This document shows positions 56,564 to 64,000 of a stretch of DNA of 64,000 nt, piece after piece; position 1 is the stretch's first letter; the number at the start of each line of letters is the position of its first letter. The DNA is from Dehalococcoidia bacterium (lineage in GTDB: Bacteria > Chloroflexota > Dehalococcoidia > E44-bin15), in contig DATKYK010000020.1 of NCBI GenBank assembly GCA_035528575.1, positions 108,484-172,483 of the forward strand, written 5' to 3'. The notes under the pieces were generated by a model. That model was given only the letters and a program-made list of their open reading frames with translations, did not search any database and was not told the DNA's origin. Position numbers and translations under genes: made by a program.

Positions 56564-57059
56564 TTCTACCCCCTAAGCAAGGCTGATTTATATTATACAA
56601 CTACCCCGGCCTTGGCGTCCAGTATTATGCTGGAGAATTCTCATCCCTGGGGACAAGTAATGGAGAAAACATACCTAATACACTATAGGTTTTACCAGGC
56701 GGGAGTCATGAAGGGGAGTCCAGAGTGGATTCCCCTCTGGGGGGATTGGGGTTGTAACATAAGAAAAACACCCTGGAGCGGGTGGACAGTAAAAGACAAG
56801 CTCCTCCTTTCCAGATTCTCGCGATCGTAGCAGGAGTTCCCAGCCGAAGTAAAAACCAACCCCTCTGTTATAAAGGGCCGCAGACCGTTGCCTGTCATTA
56901 AGAGCTATGCCGTGAGTTAAGCTAAGGGGTGGCGAAGGGGTGGCGAAGATTCTGAACCTGGCGCAAGGTTCAGAATGACAGAGGGTTACGCCGCTTCGCG
57001 GAGCGAAATCCACGATATCATGTGTCAACCATCTGTCTTAAACCATCAATAGTCACTGT
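56564..57059. other. Gene-free spacer with dispersed repeats and a hairpin
   Basis: Holds a single unit of the G-rich repeat (about 56705-56750, AAGGGGAGTCCAGAGTGG), a CCGCAGACCGTTGCCTGTC repeat fragment (56878), and a perfect hairpin ATTCTGAACCT-GGCGCA-AGGTTCAGAAT (56949-56976). No credible coding region or RNA gene recognised. Confidence 0.6.
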
Positions 57060-57088
57060 TTGACACCCCAATCAGGTTACAGTATAAT
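57060..57088 (+). promoter_or_regulatory. Consensus promoter giving a leaderless rpmH mRNA
   Basis: TTGACA (57060-57065), 17-bp spacer, TATAAT (57083-57088): perfect consensus. The expected start, 7 bases past the -10 box, is base 57095, the A of the rpmH ATG. No ribosome-binding site precedes that ATG, which fits leaderless translation. Confidence 0.85.
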
Positions 57089-57094
57089 CGTAGA

Positions 57095-57232
57095 ATGCCG
57101 AAGCGGACCTACCAGCCGAAAAAGATCCCCAGAAAGCGAAAGCACGGCTTTCTAGAGCGCATGAGCACCCGTGGTGGTCGTGCCGTGCTGCGGAGGAGGA
57201 GGCTCAGGGGCCGCAAGCGGCTCACGGTATAG
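57095..57232 (+). CDS. rpmH: Ribosomal protein bL34
   Basis: 45 residues, '[23 protein letters not shown]...[18 protein letters not shown]': the standard bL34 sequence, very basic and of normal length. The gene begins at the predicted transcription start and is followed by rnpA after 2 bp, the near-universal rpmH-rnpA-yidD-yidC-jag order. Confidence 0.97.
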   Translation: MPKRTYQPKKIPRKRKHGFLERMSTRGGRAVLRRRRLRGRKRLTV

Positions 57233-57234
57233 TT

Positions 57235-57576
57235 ATGGTGAAAGCGGAGCGACTTGCCGGGAGAAGGGAGTTTGAGGCGGTTTTCACTGGGGGTAAATCC
57301 TGGGCAAATAATCTGGTGGCTTTGCGGGTGCTACCCAATGGATCGGGGTCGAATCGCTATGGTTTTGCCGTGGGAAAGCGATTGGGTGGGGCGGTTGTGC
57401 GCAATCGGGTGAGGAGGCGGCTGCGGGAGGTGGTGCGGCTCACTCCGATGAGGAGCGGCTGGGATATGGTGTTCATCGCCCGACAGACCGCTGCCGAAAC
57501 CGATTACCATGCCCTGAGGGGGGCCACTGAGGAACTACTGGCTCGAGCGCAGCTACTGGGTGGCGGGAACGGATGA
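57235..57576 (+). CDS. rnpA: Ribonuclease P protein component
   Basis: Protein subunit of RNase P, which matures tRNA 5' ends together with the RNA subunit. 113 residues: 'RLAGRREFEAVFTGGKSWANNLVALRVLPNG', 'RYGFAVGKRLGGAVVRNRVRRRLREVVRL' (the RNR motif) and 'WDMVFIARQTAAETDYHALRGATEELL'. It overlaps yidD by 4 bp. Confidence 0.96.
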   Translation: MVKAERLAGRREFEAVFTGGKSWANNLVALRVLPNGSGSNRYGFAVGKRLGGAVVRNRVRRRLREVVRLTPMRSGWDMVFIARQTAAETDYHALRGATEELLARAQLLGGGNG

Positions 57577-57782
57577 AGAGGATTGCTCTGGGCTTAATCA
57601 GTGGTTATCAGGTTACCATTTCACAGGTAACCGCTCACTCCTGCCGTTTTGTGCCCACTTGCTCGCAGTTTACCTATGAGGCAATTGCGAAGTACGGTCT
57701 CTTGCGGGGGGGTTGGATGGGGGCAAAGCGCCTCGCTCGTTGCCATCCGTTGAATCCCGGTGGGTTTGACCCGGTTCCTTGA
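57573..57782 (+). CDS. yidD: Membrane protein insertion efficiency factor YidD
   Basis: 69 residues with the family core 'LGLISGYQVTISQVTAHSCRFVPTCSQFTYEAIAKYGLLRGGWMGAKRLARCHPLNPGGFDPVP'. It has the three conserved Cys (CRFxPTCS and RCHP). A small amphipathic membrane-associated protein assisting YidC. The start overlaps rnpA by 4 bp (ATGA). Confidence 0.95.
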   Translation: MKRIALGLISGYQVTISQVTAHSCRFVPTCSQFTYEAIAKYGLLRGGWMGAKRLARCHPLNPGGFDPVP

Positions 57783-57813
57783 TGCCCCGGGTCTCCGCTG
57801 CCAGGAGGTTTTA

Positions 57814-59037
57814 TTGACGAAAACAAAGACTTTTTTAATGCTGGCTTTGCTTGCCGTGGGGTGTCTGCTCCTTTCGGGGTGTGCTGCTACGATGATGGGC
57901 GCCGGGACGGGCTGGTCCGGGCCGGTAGTGGAGGATAATGTCCTCTATGTGGGCACCGCCGGTGGGAAGCTGGTAAGCTATAATCTAGAGAGTGACCCCC
58001 GGCCGTATGCTGAGGAGTGGTGGCGGTTTCCGCCAACGGGTGAGCCCTGGCCTGGAGGAGGGGAAGGAGGCGGTGGCTTCGGTAGCTTCCTTGCCTGTGC
58101 CCCCACGACGACAACGGCTATCTACAGCAGCCCCGTTGTGGAAGGGGGCATGGTCTATATCGGCGCCTACGAGGGCAGGGTATATGCGCTGAACTCCACC
58201 AGTCGCTTAGTCGGGTACTCTTTCCCCGAGGAGTCAGCCGGGGAGTGGGTCTACCCCAGGGAGGGAGAGGAAAGCATCGGCGACATCGTGGGCAGCCCGG
58301 TGGTCGCCGGCGGCATACTCTATGTCGGTTCTGCCGATGGCAATCTATATGCCATTGACACCGCCACCGGGAAGTTGGCATGGGACCGACCCCTCTATGA
58401 ATCCGGGGATGATATATGGGCCACCCCGCTGGTTGATGATGGCGTGGTCTATATCGGCAGCTTTGACCGTAATCTCTATGCTTTAAATGCCACGGATGGC
58501 ACGATGCTCTGGGCATTCGAAGCGAAAGGGGCGATCGTCGCTACACCGCTTATATACAGCGATACCATCTACATCGGCTCCTTCGACCGCGAATTCTACG
58601 CCATTGACGCCAGCACGGGGAAGGCCAAAGTGGGCTTTACCCCTTTCCATGCGGACAACTGGTTCTGGGGTAAGGCAGTGGCCTATGATGATACCATCAT
58701 GATCGGCAGCCTCGATGGTCGGATCTATGCCCTCGATGCCGAAAGCGGAGAGTCTAAGTGGGAATATGAAACCGGGGGGTCGGTCCGCGGCGACCCCGCC
58801 CTGATTGGCGACCTGGCTATATTCGGCTCCGATAACGGAAGGGTCTATGCTATAAACGCTTCTAATGGGCAGGAAGCCTGGCATTACCCCACGGGGGAGG
58901 ATTATTTCGGTCCAATTCGTGCATCCCTTTATGCCGGGGATGACGAGGTGTATGTTTATGACACGCAGAACAGCAAGATTTTCGCTCTGGGGGCGGAGCA
59001 CGGCGATCTGTTATGGAGCGTGTCCACGCTCGAGTGA
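57814..59037 (+). CDS. PQQ-like beta-propeller lipoprotein
   Basis: 407 residues from TTG 57814, chosen because CCAGGAGG lies 8 bases upstream. A lipoprotein signal peptide ends at the lipobox 'LLSGCA' (Cys about residue 23). The rest is repeated PQQ/Trp-type blades: 'GPVVEDNVLYVGTAGGKLVSYNLE', 'SPVVEGGMVYIGAYEGRVYALN', 'SPVVAGGILYVGSADGNLYAIDTATGKLAW', 'TPLVDDGVVYIGSFDRNLYALNATDGTMLW', and three or four more. It sits between yidD and yidC, so it is expressed with the membrane insertion machinery. BamB has the same fold but no outer membrane is expected here. A role in folding or quality control of exported proteins is inference. Confidence 0.85.
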   Translation: MTKTKTFLMLALLAVGCLLLSGCAATMMGAGTGWSGPVVEDNVLYVGTAGGKLVSYNLESDPRPYAEEWWRFPPTGEPWPGGGEGGGGFGSFLACAPTTTTAIYSSPVVEGGMVYIGAYEGRVYALNSTSRLVGYSFPEESAGEWVYPREGEESIGDIVGSPVVAGGILYVGSADGNLYAIDTATGKLAWDRPLYESGDDIWATPLVDDGVVYIGSFDRNLYALNATDGTMLWAFEAKGAIVATPLIYSDTIYIGSFDREFYAIDASTGKAKVGFTPFHADNWFWGKAVAYDDTIMIGSLDGRIYALDAESGESKWEYETGGSVRGDPALIGDLAIFGSDNGRVYAINASNGQEAWHYPTGEDYFGPIRASLYAGDDEVYVYDTQNSKIFALGAEHGDLLWSVSTLE

Positions 59038-59058
59038 GCATGTTAGAGAATTTTCCTG

Positions 59059-60051
59059 ATGAGTAGAAACCGCCTGATATTAATCCTCGTCGCCGCTGCG
59101 GTGATTGTCCTTTCATTAACCTATGGGCTTGTCAACACCTTTGATCTCATCCTGCTCCAGCCCATGCTCAATTTCATGATCCTGGTCTCCAATGCTCTCT
59201 TTAATAGCTTCGGCCTGGCGATCATCGTCCTGGTCATCGTTGTGCGCCTGCTGATGACGCCCCTAACCCTGAGGCAACTGCACCACACCCGGGCGATGAG
59301 CCTGATGGGGCCGAAGATAAAGGAGCTCCAAAAGAAGTACGCCAAGGATAAAAAGAAGCTCCAGCAGGAGATGGCGAATGTGTATAAGGAGAGCGGGATA
59401 AGCCCCATGGGCTGCGTGGGGCCCATGTTGATTCAGCTTCCCCTCTGGATCGCCCTCTATCGCTCCATCCTGGGAGCTGTGGCGACAACCCCCGAGGCAC
59501 TGCTGGGTCTTTCCCATAATCTCTATTCCCTGTCGGCGATTCATCATGCGGTTCCCCTAAATGGGGATTTCCTCTGGCTCAACCTGGCCCAGCCTGATGT
59601 GCCCCCTAATGGGTATTTCATCCTGCCCGTTCTGGTAGCGGCCTCGATGTGGGTGCTGCAAAAGATGTCCACCGTGCCCACACCGGACCAGCAGCAGCAG
59701 TCGATGAACAAAATGATGATCTGGATGATGCCCCTTATGTTTGCATTTTTCACCCTCGCCTTCCCCAGCGGGCTGGCGCTGTTCTGGGTGGTATCCAATA
59801 TAATTGGCATTATAACGCAGTATTTTATCACCGGGTGGGGCTCGCTTTTCGTGAAAGCCCCGGCTGCGGCACCAAAGGTGGCTATAGAGCAGAGTATAGA
59901 AACACCCGAGGCGGCCATTCAAGAGGAGAAATTGGCTGCTGAGAGGGAGAAACAACAAGAGAGGGTGGCGCATGGAAAGTCTCGAGACAAGCGCAAAGAC
60001 CGTGGAAGAAGCCGTCGAACTGGCACTAGAAAAACTCGGCGCAAGCCGTGA
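59059..60051 (+). CDS. yidC: Membrane protein insertase YidC/Oxa1
   Basis: Inserts and folds inner membrane proteins. 330 residues of the short Gram-positive type: an N-terminal hydrophobic helix, 'SFGLAIIVLVIVVRLLMTPLTLRQLHHTRAMSLMGPKIKELQKKYAKDKKKLQQEM', 'ESGISPMGCVGPMLIQLPLWIALYRSI', 'ILPVLVAASMWVLQKMS', 'MMIWMMPLMFAFFTLAFPSGLALFWVVSNIIGIITQYFI', and a basic tail of about 65 residues. The hydrophilic groove Arg is in 'VVRLLMTPL'. The last 80 bases overlap jag. Confidence 0.96.
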   Translation: MSRNRLILILVAAAVIVLSLTYGLVNTFDLILLQPMLNFMILVSNALFNSFGLAIIVLVIVVRLLMTPLTLRQLHHTRAMSLMGPKIKELQKKYAKDKKKLQQEMANVYKESGISPMGCVGPMLIQLPLWIALYRSILGAVATTPEALLGLSHNLYSLSAIHHAVPLNGDFLWLNLAQPDVPPNGYFILPVLVAASMWVLQKMSTVPTPDQQQQSMNKMMIWMMPLMFAFFTLAFPSGLALFWVVSNIIGIITQYFITGWGSLFVKAPAAAPKVAIEQSIETPEAAIQEEKLAAEREKQQERVAHGKSRDKRKDRGRSRRTGTRKTRRKP

Positions 60052-60619
60052 AGAAGTGGAGGTGGTAGTCCTAAAAGAGGGAAAGCCAGGAATTTTCGGT
60101 TTTGGCGGTGAGGATGCAACGGTCAGGGTAGTCAGGCGGCAAACTGATGAGGTGAGGCAGGAGGCGGCCGCCCTGGCCAGGCAGATGCTGGAGAAGATTC
60201 TTTCCCTGATGAGGGTATCGGCCTCCATAGAGGAGAAAGAGACATCCCAAGAGGAGCGAGCCCTTATCGGCCTAGAGATCAACGGCGATGATCTGGGCAT
60301 TCTAATCGGGAGGAGGGGTCAGACCCTGGCCTCGCTGCAATACCTGGTCTACCTCATGGTGAGCCATCAATTGAAGGCTCGTGTAAGCATGACTATAGAT
60401 GTAGCCGGCTATCGGGAGCGCCGCATGGAGGCGCTCAGGGATCTGGCGTGGCGCACGGCGGAGCGTGTTACGGCAACCGGGCAGACGGTGCCACTGGAGC
60501 CGATGCCGGCAAGCGAGCGCCGCATCATTCACCTGGCGCTCAGGGACTGCCAAGGGGTTATCACTCAGAGTGTCGGCGAGGGTGATTATCGTAAGGTGAC
60601 CATCCTCAAAGGGGAGTAG
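59972..60619 (+). CDS. jag: Jag/KhpB RNA-binding protein (Jag_N-KH-R3H)
   Basis: 215 residues. Jag N-terminal domain at 1-52 ('ETSAKTVEEAVELALEKLGASREEVEVVVLKEGKPGIFGFGG'). KH domain at about 80-145 with 'LGILIGRRGQTLASLQYLVYLM' (GxxG loop as GRRG). R3H domain at the end with 'MPASERRIIHLALRDCQGVITQSVGEGDYRKV'. It binds RNA and is linked in Firmicutes to cell-wall synthesis and elongation control. ATG 59972 lies 80 bp inside yidC, so the two are translationally linked. Confidence 0.95.
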   Translation: MESLETSAKTVEEAVELALEKLGASREEVEVVVLKEGKPGIFGFGGEDATVRVVRRQTDEVRQEAAALARQMLEKILSLMRVSASIEEKETSQEERALIGLEINGDDLGILIGRRGQTLASLQYLVYLMVSHQLKARVSMTIDVAGYRERRMEALRDLAWRTAERVTATGQTVPLEPMPASERRIIHLALRDCQGVITQSVGEGDYRKVTILKGE

Positions 60620-60794
60620 TTTGAGCCTTGACTTAGCCATTGGACATGCGAATCTCTTTCTGTATTATTTTATTAAAAAAAAGATGCTTTATTTTCCTGG
60701 CCTCAACTGGGGGAGAGGCGCATGTTTATAAAAGTGTTTGAGGAAGGGTGAAAAGGCGAAGACGGAGAAGAGTAAGAGGGAGAAGGCGCTTAGC

Positions 60795-61010
60795 GAGTCT
60801 GGTATGGTGAGAGCAGATGCGACCTGCCTTCTGAAAATCCCTCCCGAGCTGCTAACCGAACGCGACAGTCTTAGGCGTCAGTAGGCTTGGCCGGCCTCGT
60901 CGGCCGTTATACAAGACGAACCCCACATGGCGGGGTTTGATGAGGGCCCCGATAGCGGGGAATTAGGGTGGTACCGCGGGCATGAAGCCCGTCCCTTGTG
61001 GGCGGGCTTA
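60795..61010 (+). ncRNA. T-box riboswitch leader of ileS
   Basis: The invariant T-box segment AGGGTGGTACCGCGG is at 60965-60979, followed by a terminator-like hairpin AAGCCCGTCCC-TTG-TGGGCGGGCTT (60984-61010). Upstream are several hairpins, including GGCCGGCCTCGTCGGCC and AACCCC...GGGGTT, and a short stem I with AGCAG/CTGCT arms. A GAAAATC loop there could present an Ile codon ATC at 60837-60839. It should sense uncharged tRNA-Ile and raise ileS expression. Stem I is short compared with the classic Bacillus type. The T-tract after the hairpin is weak, so termination versus translational control is open. The interval 60620-60794 shows nothing recognisable. Confidence 0.88.
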
Positions 61011-61054
61011 TTTAGATTAAGAGAGGCCATATCTACCCAACTGGTGAGAACATA

Positions 61055-64000
61055 ATGTTTGAGCAGGGGCAAAAAGGCGAGGAGATGTTCCGGCCGGTGC
61101 CGGGCAAGATAAGCTTTCCTGAGCTGGAGAAGCGCATCCTCCAGTTCTGGAGGGAGGAGCGCATCTACCAGCGGAGCGTTGCCGAGCGAGAAACCTCTCC
61201 CCTCTTTGTCCTTTACGAGGGGCCGCCTACCGCAAACGCAAGCCCCGGGGTACACCATATCCTTTCTCGGGTGTTCAAGGATGTCATCCCCCGCTACAAG
61301 ACGATGAAGGGGTACTGCGCCCCGCGGAAGGCGGGCTGGGATACCCACGGGCTACCGGTGGAGCTGGAGATAGAGCGGGAGCTGGGTTTCTCCTCAAAGG
61401 TGGAGATCGAGGCCTACGGGGTTTCCCGTTTTAATGAGCGCTGCCGGGAGAGCGTGTTTCGCTATCAGCGGGAGTGGGAGGAGGTGACCGAGCGTATCGG
61501 TTTCTGGCTCGACATGGAGCACCCGTATGTAACGCTGGATAATAGTTATATCGAGTCCTGCTGGTGGGTGATCAAGCAGCTATGGGAGAAGGGGCTGATC
61601 TATCAGGGCTACAGGGTCACCCCCCACTGCCCCCGGTGTGGCACCTCGCTATCGTCCCATGAGGTAGCCCTGGGCTACGAGGAGACGGATGACCCCTCGG
61701 TCTGGATAAAGTTCAAGGTTGCGAAAAGGGCCATGGGATATTTAGAAAAACTTGGCGCCCGGCTTGATTTACCAACCTACCTTCTCGCTTGGACGACAAC
61801 TCCCTGGACACTGCCCGGCAATACCAGCCTGGCCGTTGCTCCTGAGGCGGATTATGCTATTGCCAAAGTGGAGATTGATAATCGTGAGGAGCAAATCATT
61901 CTAGCAGAGGCCCTCCTTGAAAGCTCGTTGGTTCATCCCTATCAGGTTCTAAGCACCTGTAAGGGAAGTGAACTTGTAGGAATGCGATTGCACGAACAAG
62001 GGGTAGAGTATGAGCCTCTTTACACCTTTTCTCCGGAATTTTACCGGACATTCGTTTACAAGCCCGGGGTTGAAGTTGGACCTGGAGGGTTAGCAAAGGA
62101 GCATCCTGGCAGAGGCGAGAATTTTTTCCTAATTGCAGCGGACTTTGTGGTACTTGATGAGGGCACCGGCATCGTGCATATTGCCCCTGCCTTTGGGGAG
62201 GTGGATTTTAAGGCAGGATATCCTAACGGCCTCTATTTTGTGCAGCCAGTGGATGAGCGGGGCAATATGAAGGGAAATCCTCTTTTTGATGGTAGATTTG
62301 TTAAGGATGATAAGGAAGATGAGGGTGCCGACTCAATCATTATCGCTGATCTCAAACTAAGACGGCTCCTCTATCGCCGCGAGACCATCCGCCATACCTA
62401 TCCCTTCTGCTGGCGCTGCGCCACCCCACTCCTCTACTACGCCAAGCCCTCCTGGTATATAAAAACTACGGCGAAGAAGGACCGGCTTATCGCCGGGAAC
62501 GAGGAGATCAACTGGTATCCGGAGCATATCAAACGTGGGCGCTTCGGTGACTGGCTGGAGAACAATGTTGACTGGGCCTTCTCCCGCGAGCGCTACTGGG
62601 GAACGCCGCTCCCCGTTTGGCGCTGCGAGGGTTGTGGCCACGAGGAATGCATTGGTAGCGTTGTGGAGCTAAGGGGTAAAAAGGGGCTTTCGGGCTTGGA
62701 AGAGCCGTTAGACCTTCATCGCCCCTTTGTAGATAATATATCTTTTGAATGTCCCAAGTGTGAGGGCGGGAAAATGAGCCGCCTGCCCGAAGTCCTCGAT
62801 GCCTGGTTCGACTCGGGGGCGATGCCGGTGGCTCAGTGGCACTACCCCTTCGAAAACAAGGAGGTCTTCGAGAAGTTCTTCCCTGCCGACTACATCTGTG
62901 AAGCGGTAGACCAGACCAGGGGCTGGTTCTACACCTTACATGCTCTATCCACCCTGCTCTTCGACCGCCCCTGCTTTCAGAATGTCATCTGTCTGGGTCA
63001 TATCCTGGATGACAAGGGGGAGAAGATGAGCAAGTCCAGGGGGAACGTGGTTGATCCCTGGACCGTCCTGGATAATCAAGGTGCCGATGCCCTGAGGTGG
63101 TATCTATTGACCTCGTCGCCAGCGGGCAGCGTACGCCGCTTCTCCGCGGAGCTGGTGAGCGAGGCGCAAAGGAGGTTTATCCGTACCCTGTGGAATACAT
63201 ATTCCTTCTTTGTTACCTATGCTAACATCGACAAGTTTAACCCACGCGCCGCAGTCCATTTAGCCGAAGGAGCAGTGCTTGACCGCTGGATCATCTCCGA
63301 GCTGAACCAGCTCATCGCCGATGTCACCGACGCCCTGGAGGGCTATAATCCAACCGACGCCGGGCGCCGCATTCAGGGCTTTGTGGAGGACCTATCCAAC
63401 TGGTATGTGAGGAGGAGTCGCCGTCGCTTCTGGAAGAGCGAGAGCGATGCCGATAAGCTGTCGGCGTATAACACCCTGTACGAATGCCTGGTTACCCTTA
63501 CAAAGCTTCTCGCCCCGCTTATCCCCTTTGTCGCCGAGGAGATGTACGGCAACCTGGTGTGCTCCTTCTATCCCGATGAGCCGGAGAGCGTGCACCTCGC
63601 CCGGTTCCCCGTCGCCGATATGGAGAGGGTGGATGAGCAACTGGCTCAGGACACGCGCCTGGCGATGAGGGTGTCCAGCCTGGGGCGGGCGGCGAGGAGC
63701 AGGGCCGGCATCAAGGTGCGTCAGCCTCTGGCAAAGGTGATAGTGGGTAGAGGATCAGTGGGGGCGATAGGATCACTGGGGGCGACCGGGCCTCAGGTTC
63801 TTGAGGAGCTGAATGTAAAAAAAATTGAGTTTGAGAAAGATGACGCTGTTTTAAAACGCCTTTCTGATGAGCCAAAGATCGAAGTGGCTGAAGAAGGTGG
63901 CCTTAAAGTAGCCATTGACATGGAAATTACGCCCGAGCTTGCCGATGAGGGGATGGCGCGGGAGCTGGTGCACCGCCTCCAGACGATGCGCAAGCAGGCC
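61055..64000 (+). CDS. ileS: Isoleucyl-tRNA synthetase, 3' end beyond window
   Basis: Charges tRNA-Ile with isoleucine. 982 codons are present without a stop up to the window edge. Class I signature region 'YEGPPTANASPGVHHILSRVFKDVIPRYKTMKGY', the editing (CP1) domain with 'LLAWTTTPWTLPGNTSLAV' and 'GTGIVHIAPAFGE', 'CPRCGTSL', 'RYWGTPLPVWRC', and 'DDKGEKMSKSRGNVVDPW' (KMSKS). The 'PTANASPGVHH' form and overall sequence are those of the eukaryote-like second type of bacterial IleRS, which tends to be mupirocin-insensitive. ATG 61055 lies 45 bp after the T-box terminator. Confidence 0.95.
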   Translation, partial: MFEQGQKGEEMFRPVPGKISFPELEKRILQFWREERIYQRSVAERETSPLFVLYEGPPTANASPGVHHILSRVFKDVIPRYKTMKGYCAPRKAGWDTHGLPVELEIERELGFSSKVEIEAYGVSRFNERCRESVFRYQREWEEVTERIGFWLDMEHPYVTLDNSYIESCWWVIKQLWEKGLIYQGYRVTPHCPRCGTSLSSHEVALGYEETDDPSVWIKFKVAKRAMGYLEKLGARLDLPTYLLAWTTTPWTLPGNTSLAVAPEADYAIAKVEIDNREEQIILAEALLESSLVHPYQVLSTCKGSELVGMRLHEQGVEYEPLYTFSPEFYRTFVYKPGVEVGPGGLAKEHPGRGENFFLIAADFVVLDEGTGIVHIAPAFGEVDFKAGYPNGLYFVQPVDERGNMKGNPLFDGRFVKDDKEDEGADSIIIADLKLRRLLYRRETIRHTYPFCWRCATPLLYYAKPSWYIKTTAKKDRLIAGNEEINWYPEHIKRGRFGDWLENNVDWAFSRERYWGTPLPVWRCEGCGHEECIGSVVELRGKKGLSGLEEPLDLHRPFVDNISFECPKCEGGKMSRLPEVLDAWFDSGAMPVAQWHYPFENKEVFEKFFPADYICEAVDQTRGWFYTLHALSTLLFDRPCFQNVICLGHILDDKGEKMSKSRGNVVDPWTVLDNQGADALRWYLLTSSPAGSVRRFSAELVSEAQRRFIRTLWNTYSFFVTYANIDKFNPRAAVHLAEGAVLDRWIISELNQLIADVTDALEGYNPTDAGRRIQGFVEDLSNWYVRRSRRRFWKSESDADKLSAYNTLYECLVTLTKLLAPLIPFVAEEMYGNLVCSFYPDEPESVHLARFPVADMERVDEQLAQDTRLAMRVSSLGRAARSRAGIKVRQPLAKVIVGRGSVGAIGSLGATGPQVLEELNVKKIEFEKDDAVLKRLSDEPKIEVAEEGGLKVAIDMEITPELADEGMARELVHRLQTMRKQA

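Overview
The window looks like a chromosomal piece of an uncultured Chloroflexota bacterium, most likely Dehalococcoidia. This is inferred from the content, not from any search: a dnaA/obgE/rpmH/rnpA/yidD/yidC/jag neighbourhood near the replication origin, no outer-membrane genes, an expanded set of acyl-CoA dehydrogenases with electron transfer flavoprotein, an ileS T-box, and a large family of secreted surface proteins.

Layout. 1-4.4 kb: end of an acyl-CoA dehydrogenase, etfB and a ferredoxin-fused etfA, with etfB and etfA pushed apart by about 1.4 kb of debris (a headless membrane gene, a second etfB tail, a GIY-YIG pseudogene and palindromic repeats). 4.5-6.4 kb: trmO-like, an endonuclease III-like glycosylase and rsmG. 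6.6-18.6 kb: an acyl-CoA metabolism island with two copies of an HMG-CoA-synthase-like/DUF35 fusion plus thiolase pair, then two pairs of acyl-CoA dehydrogenase subunits. 18.6-19.4 kb: an 83-bp tandem repeat and a HIT protein. 19.6-33.1 kb, all on the minus strand: eight secreted proteins forming a candidate cohesin-dockerin surface system. They comprise a 1532-residue duplicated protein with a C-terminal dockerin, a three-cohesin scaffold, a one-cohesin membrane-anchored protein, a papain-like protease, and PKD and Fn3 proteins. Several share an N-terminal module, a C-terminal 'FPHGL' module or a Gly-rich membrane anchor. 33.9-47.1 kb: a compact, apparently decayed prophage-like element (large terminase, SOS-boxed regulator, portal, scaffold, capsid, adaptor, holin-like protein, broken tail/adsorption genes) with no integrase, tail tube or tape measure visible. 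47.2-64 kb: the origin-proximal housekeeping block (gyrB, pyrE, nadD, obgE, candidate oriC, dnaA, fmt, rplY, rpmH, rnpA, yidD, a beta-propeller lipoprotein, yidC, jag, and T-box-controlled ileS running off the end).

Two themes stand out. First, the cohesins and the dockerin lie in one gene cluster without any cellulase, so a non-cellulosomal self-assembling surface complex is the best candidate for an undescribed system. Second, the region is full of small palindromic repeats. One class, about 32-48 bp with TCCGA/TCGGA ends and an apparent 1-bp target duplication, sits in frame inside the terminase, portal and scaffold genes and also inside the loops of another repeat. It behaves like a miniature mobile element that tolerates protein-coding sites. 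Two genes, rpmH and the prophage regulator, have near-perfect sigma-70 promoters placed so that transcription should begin at the start codon (leaderless mRNAs).
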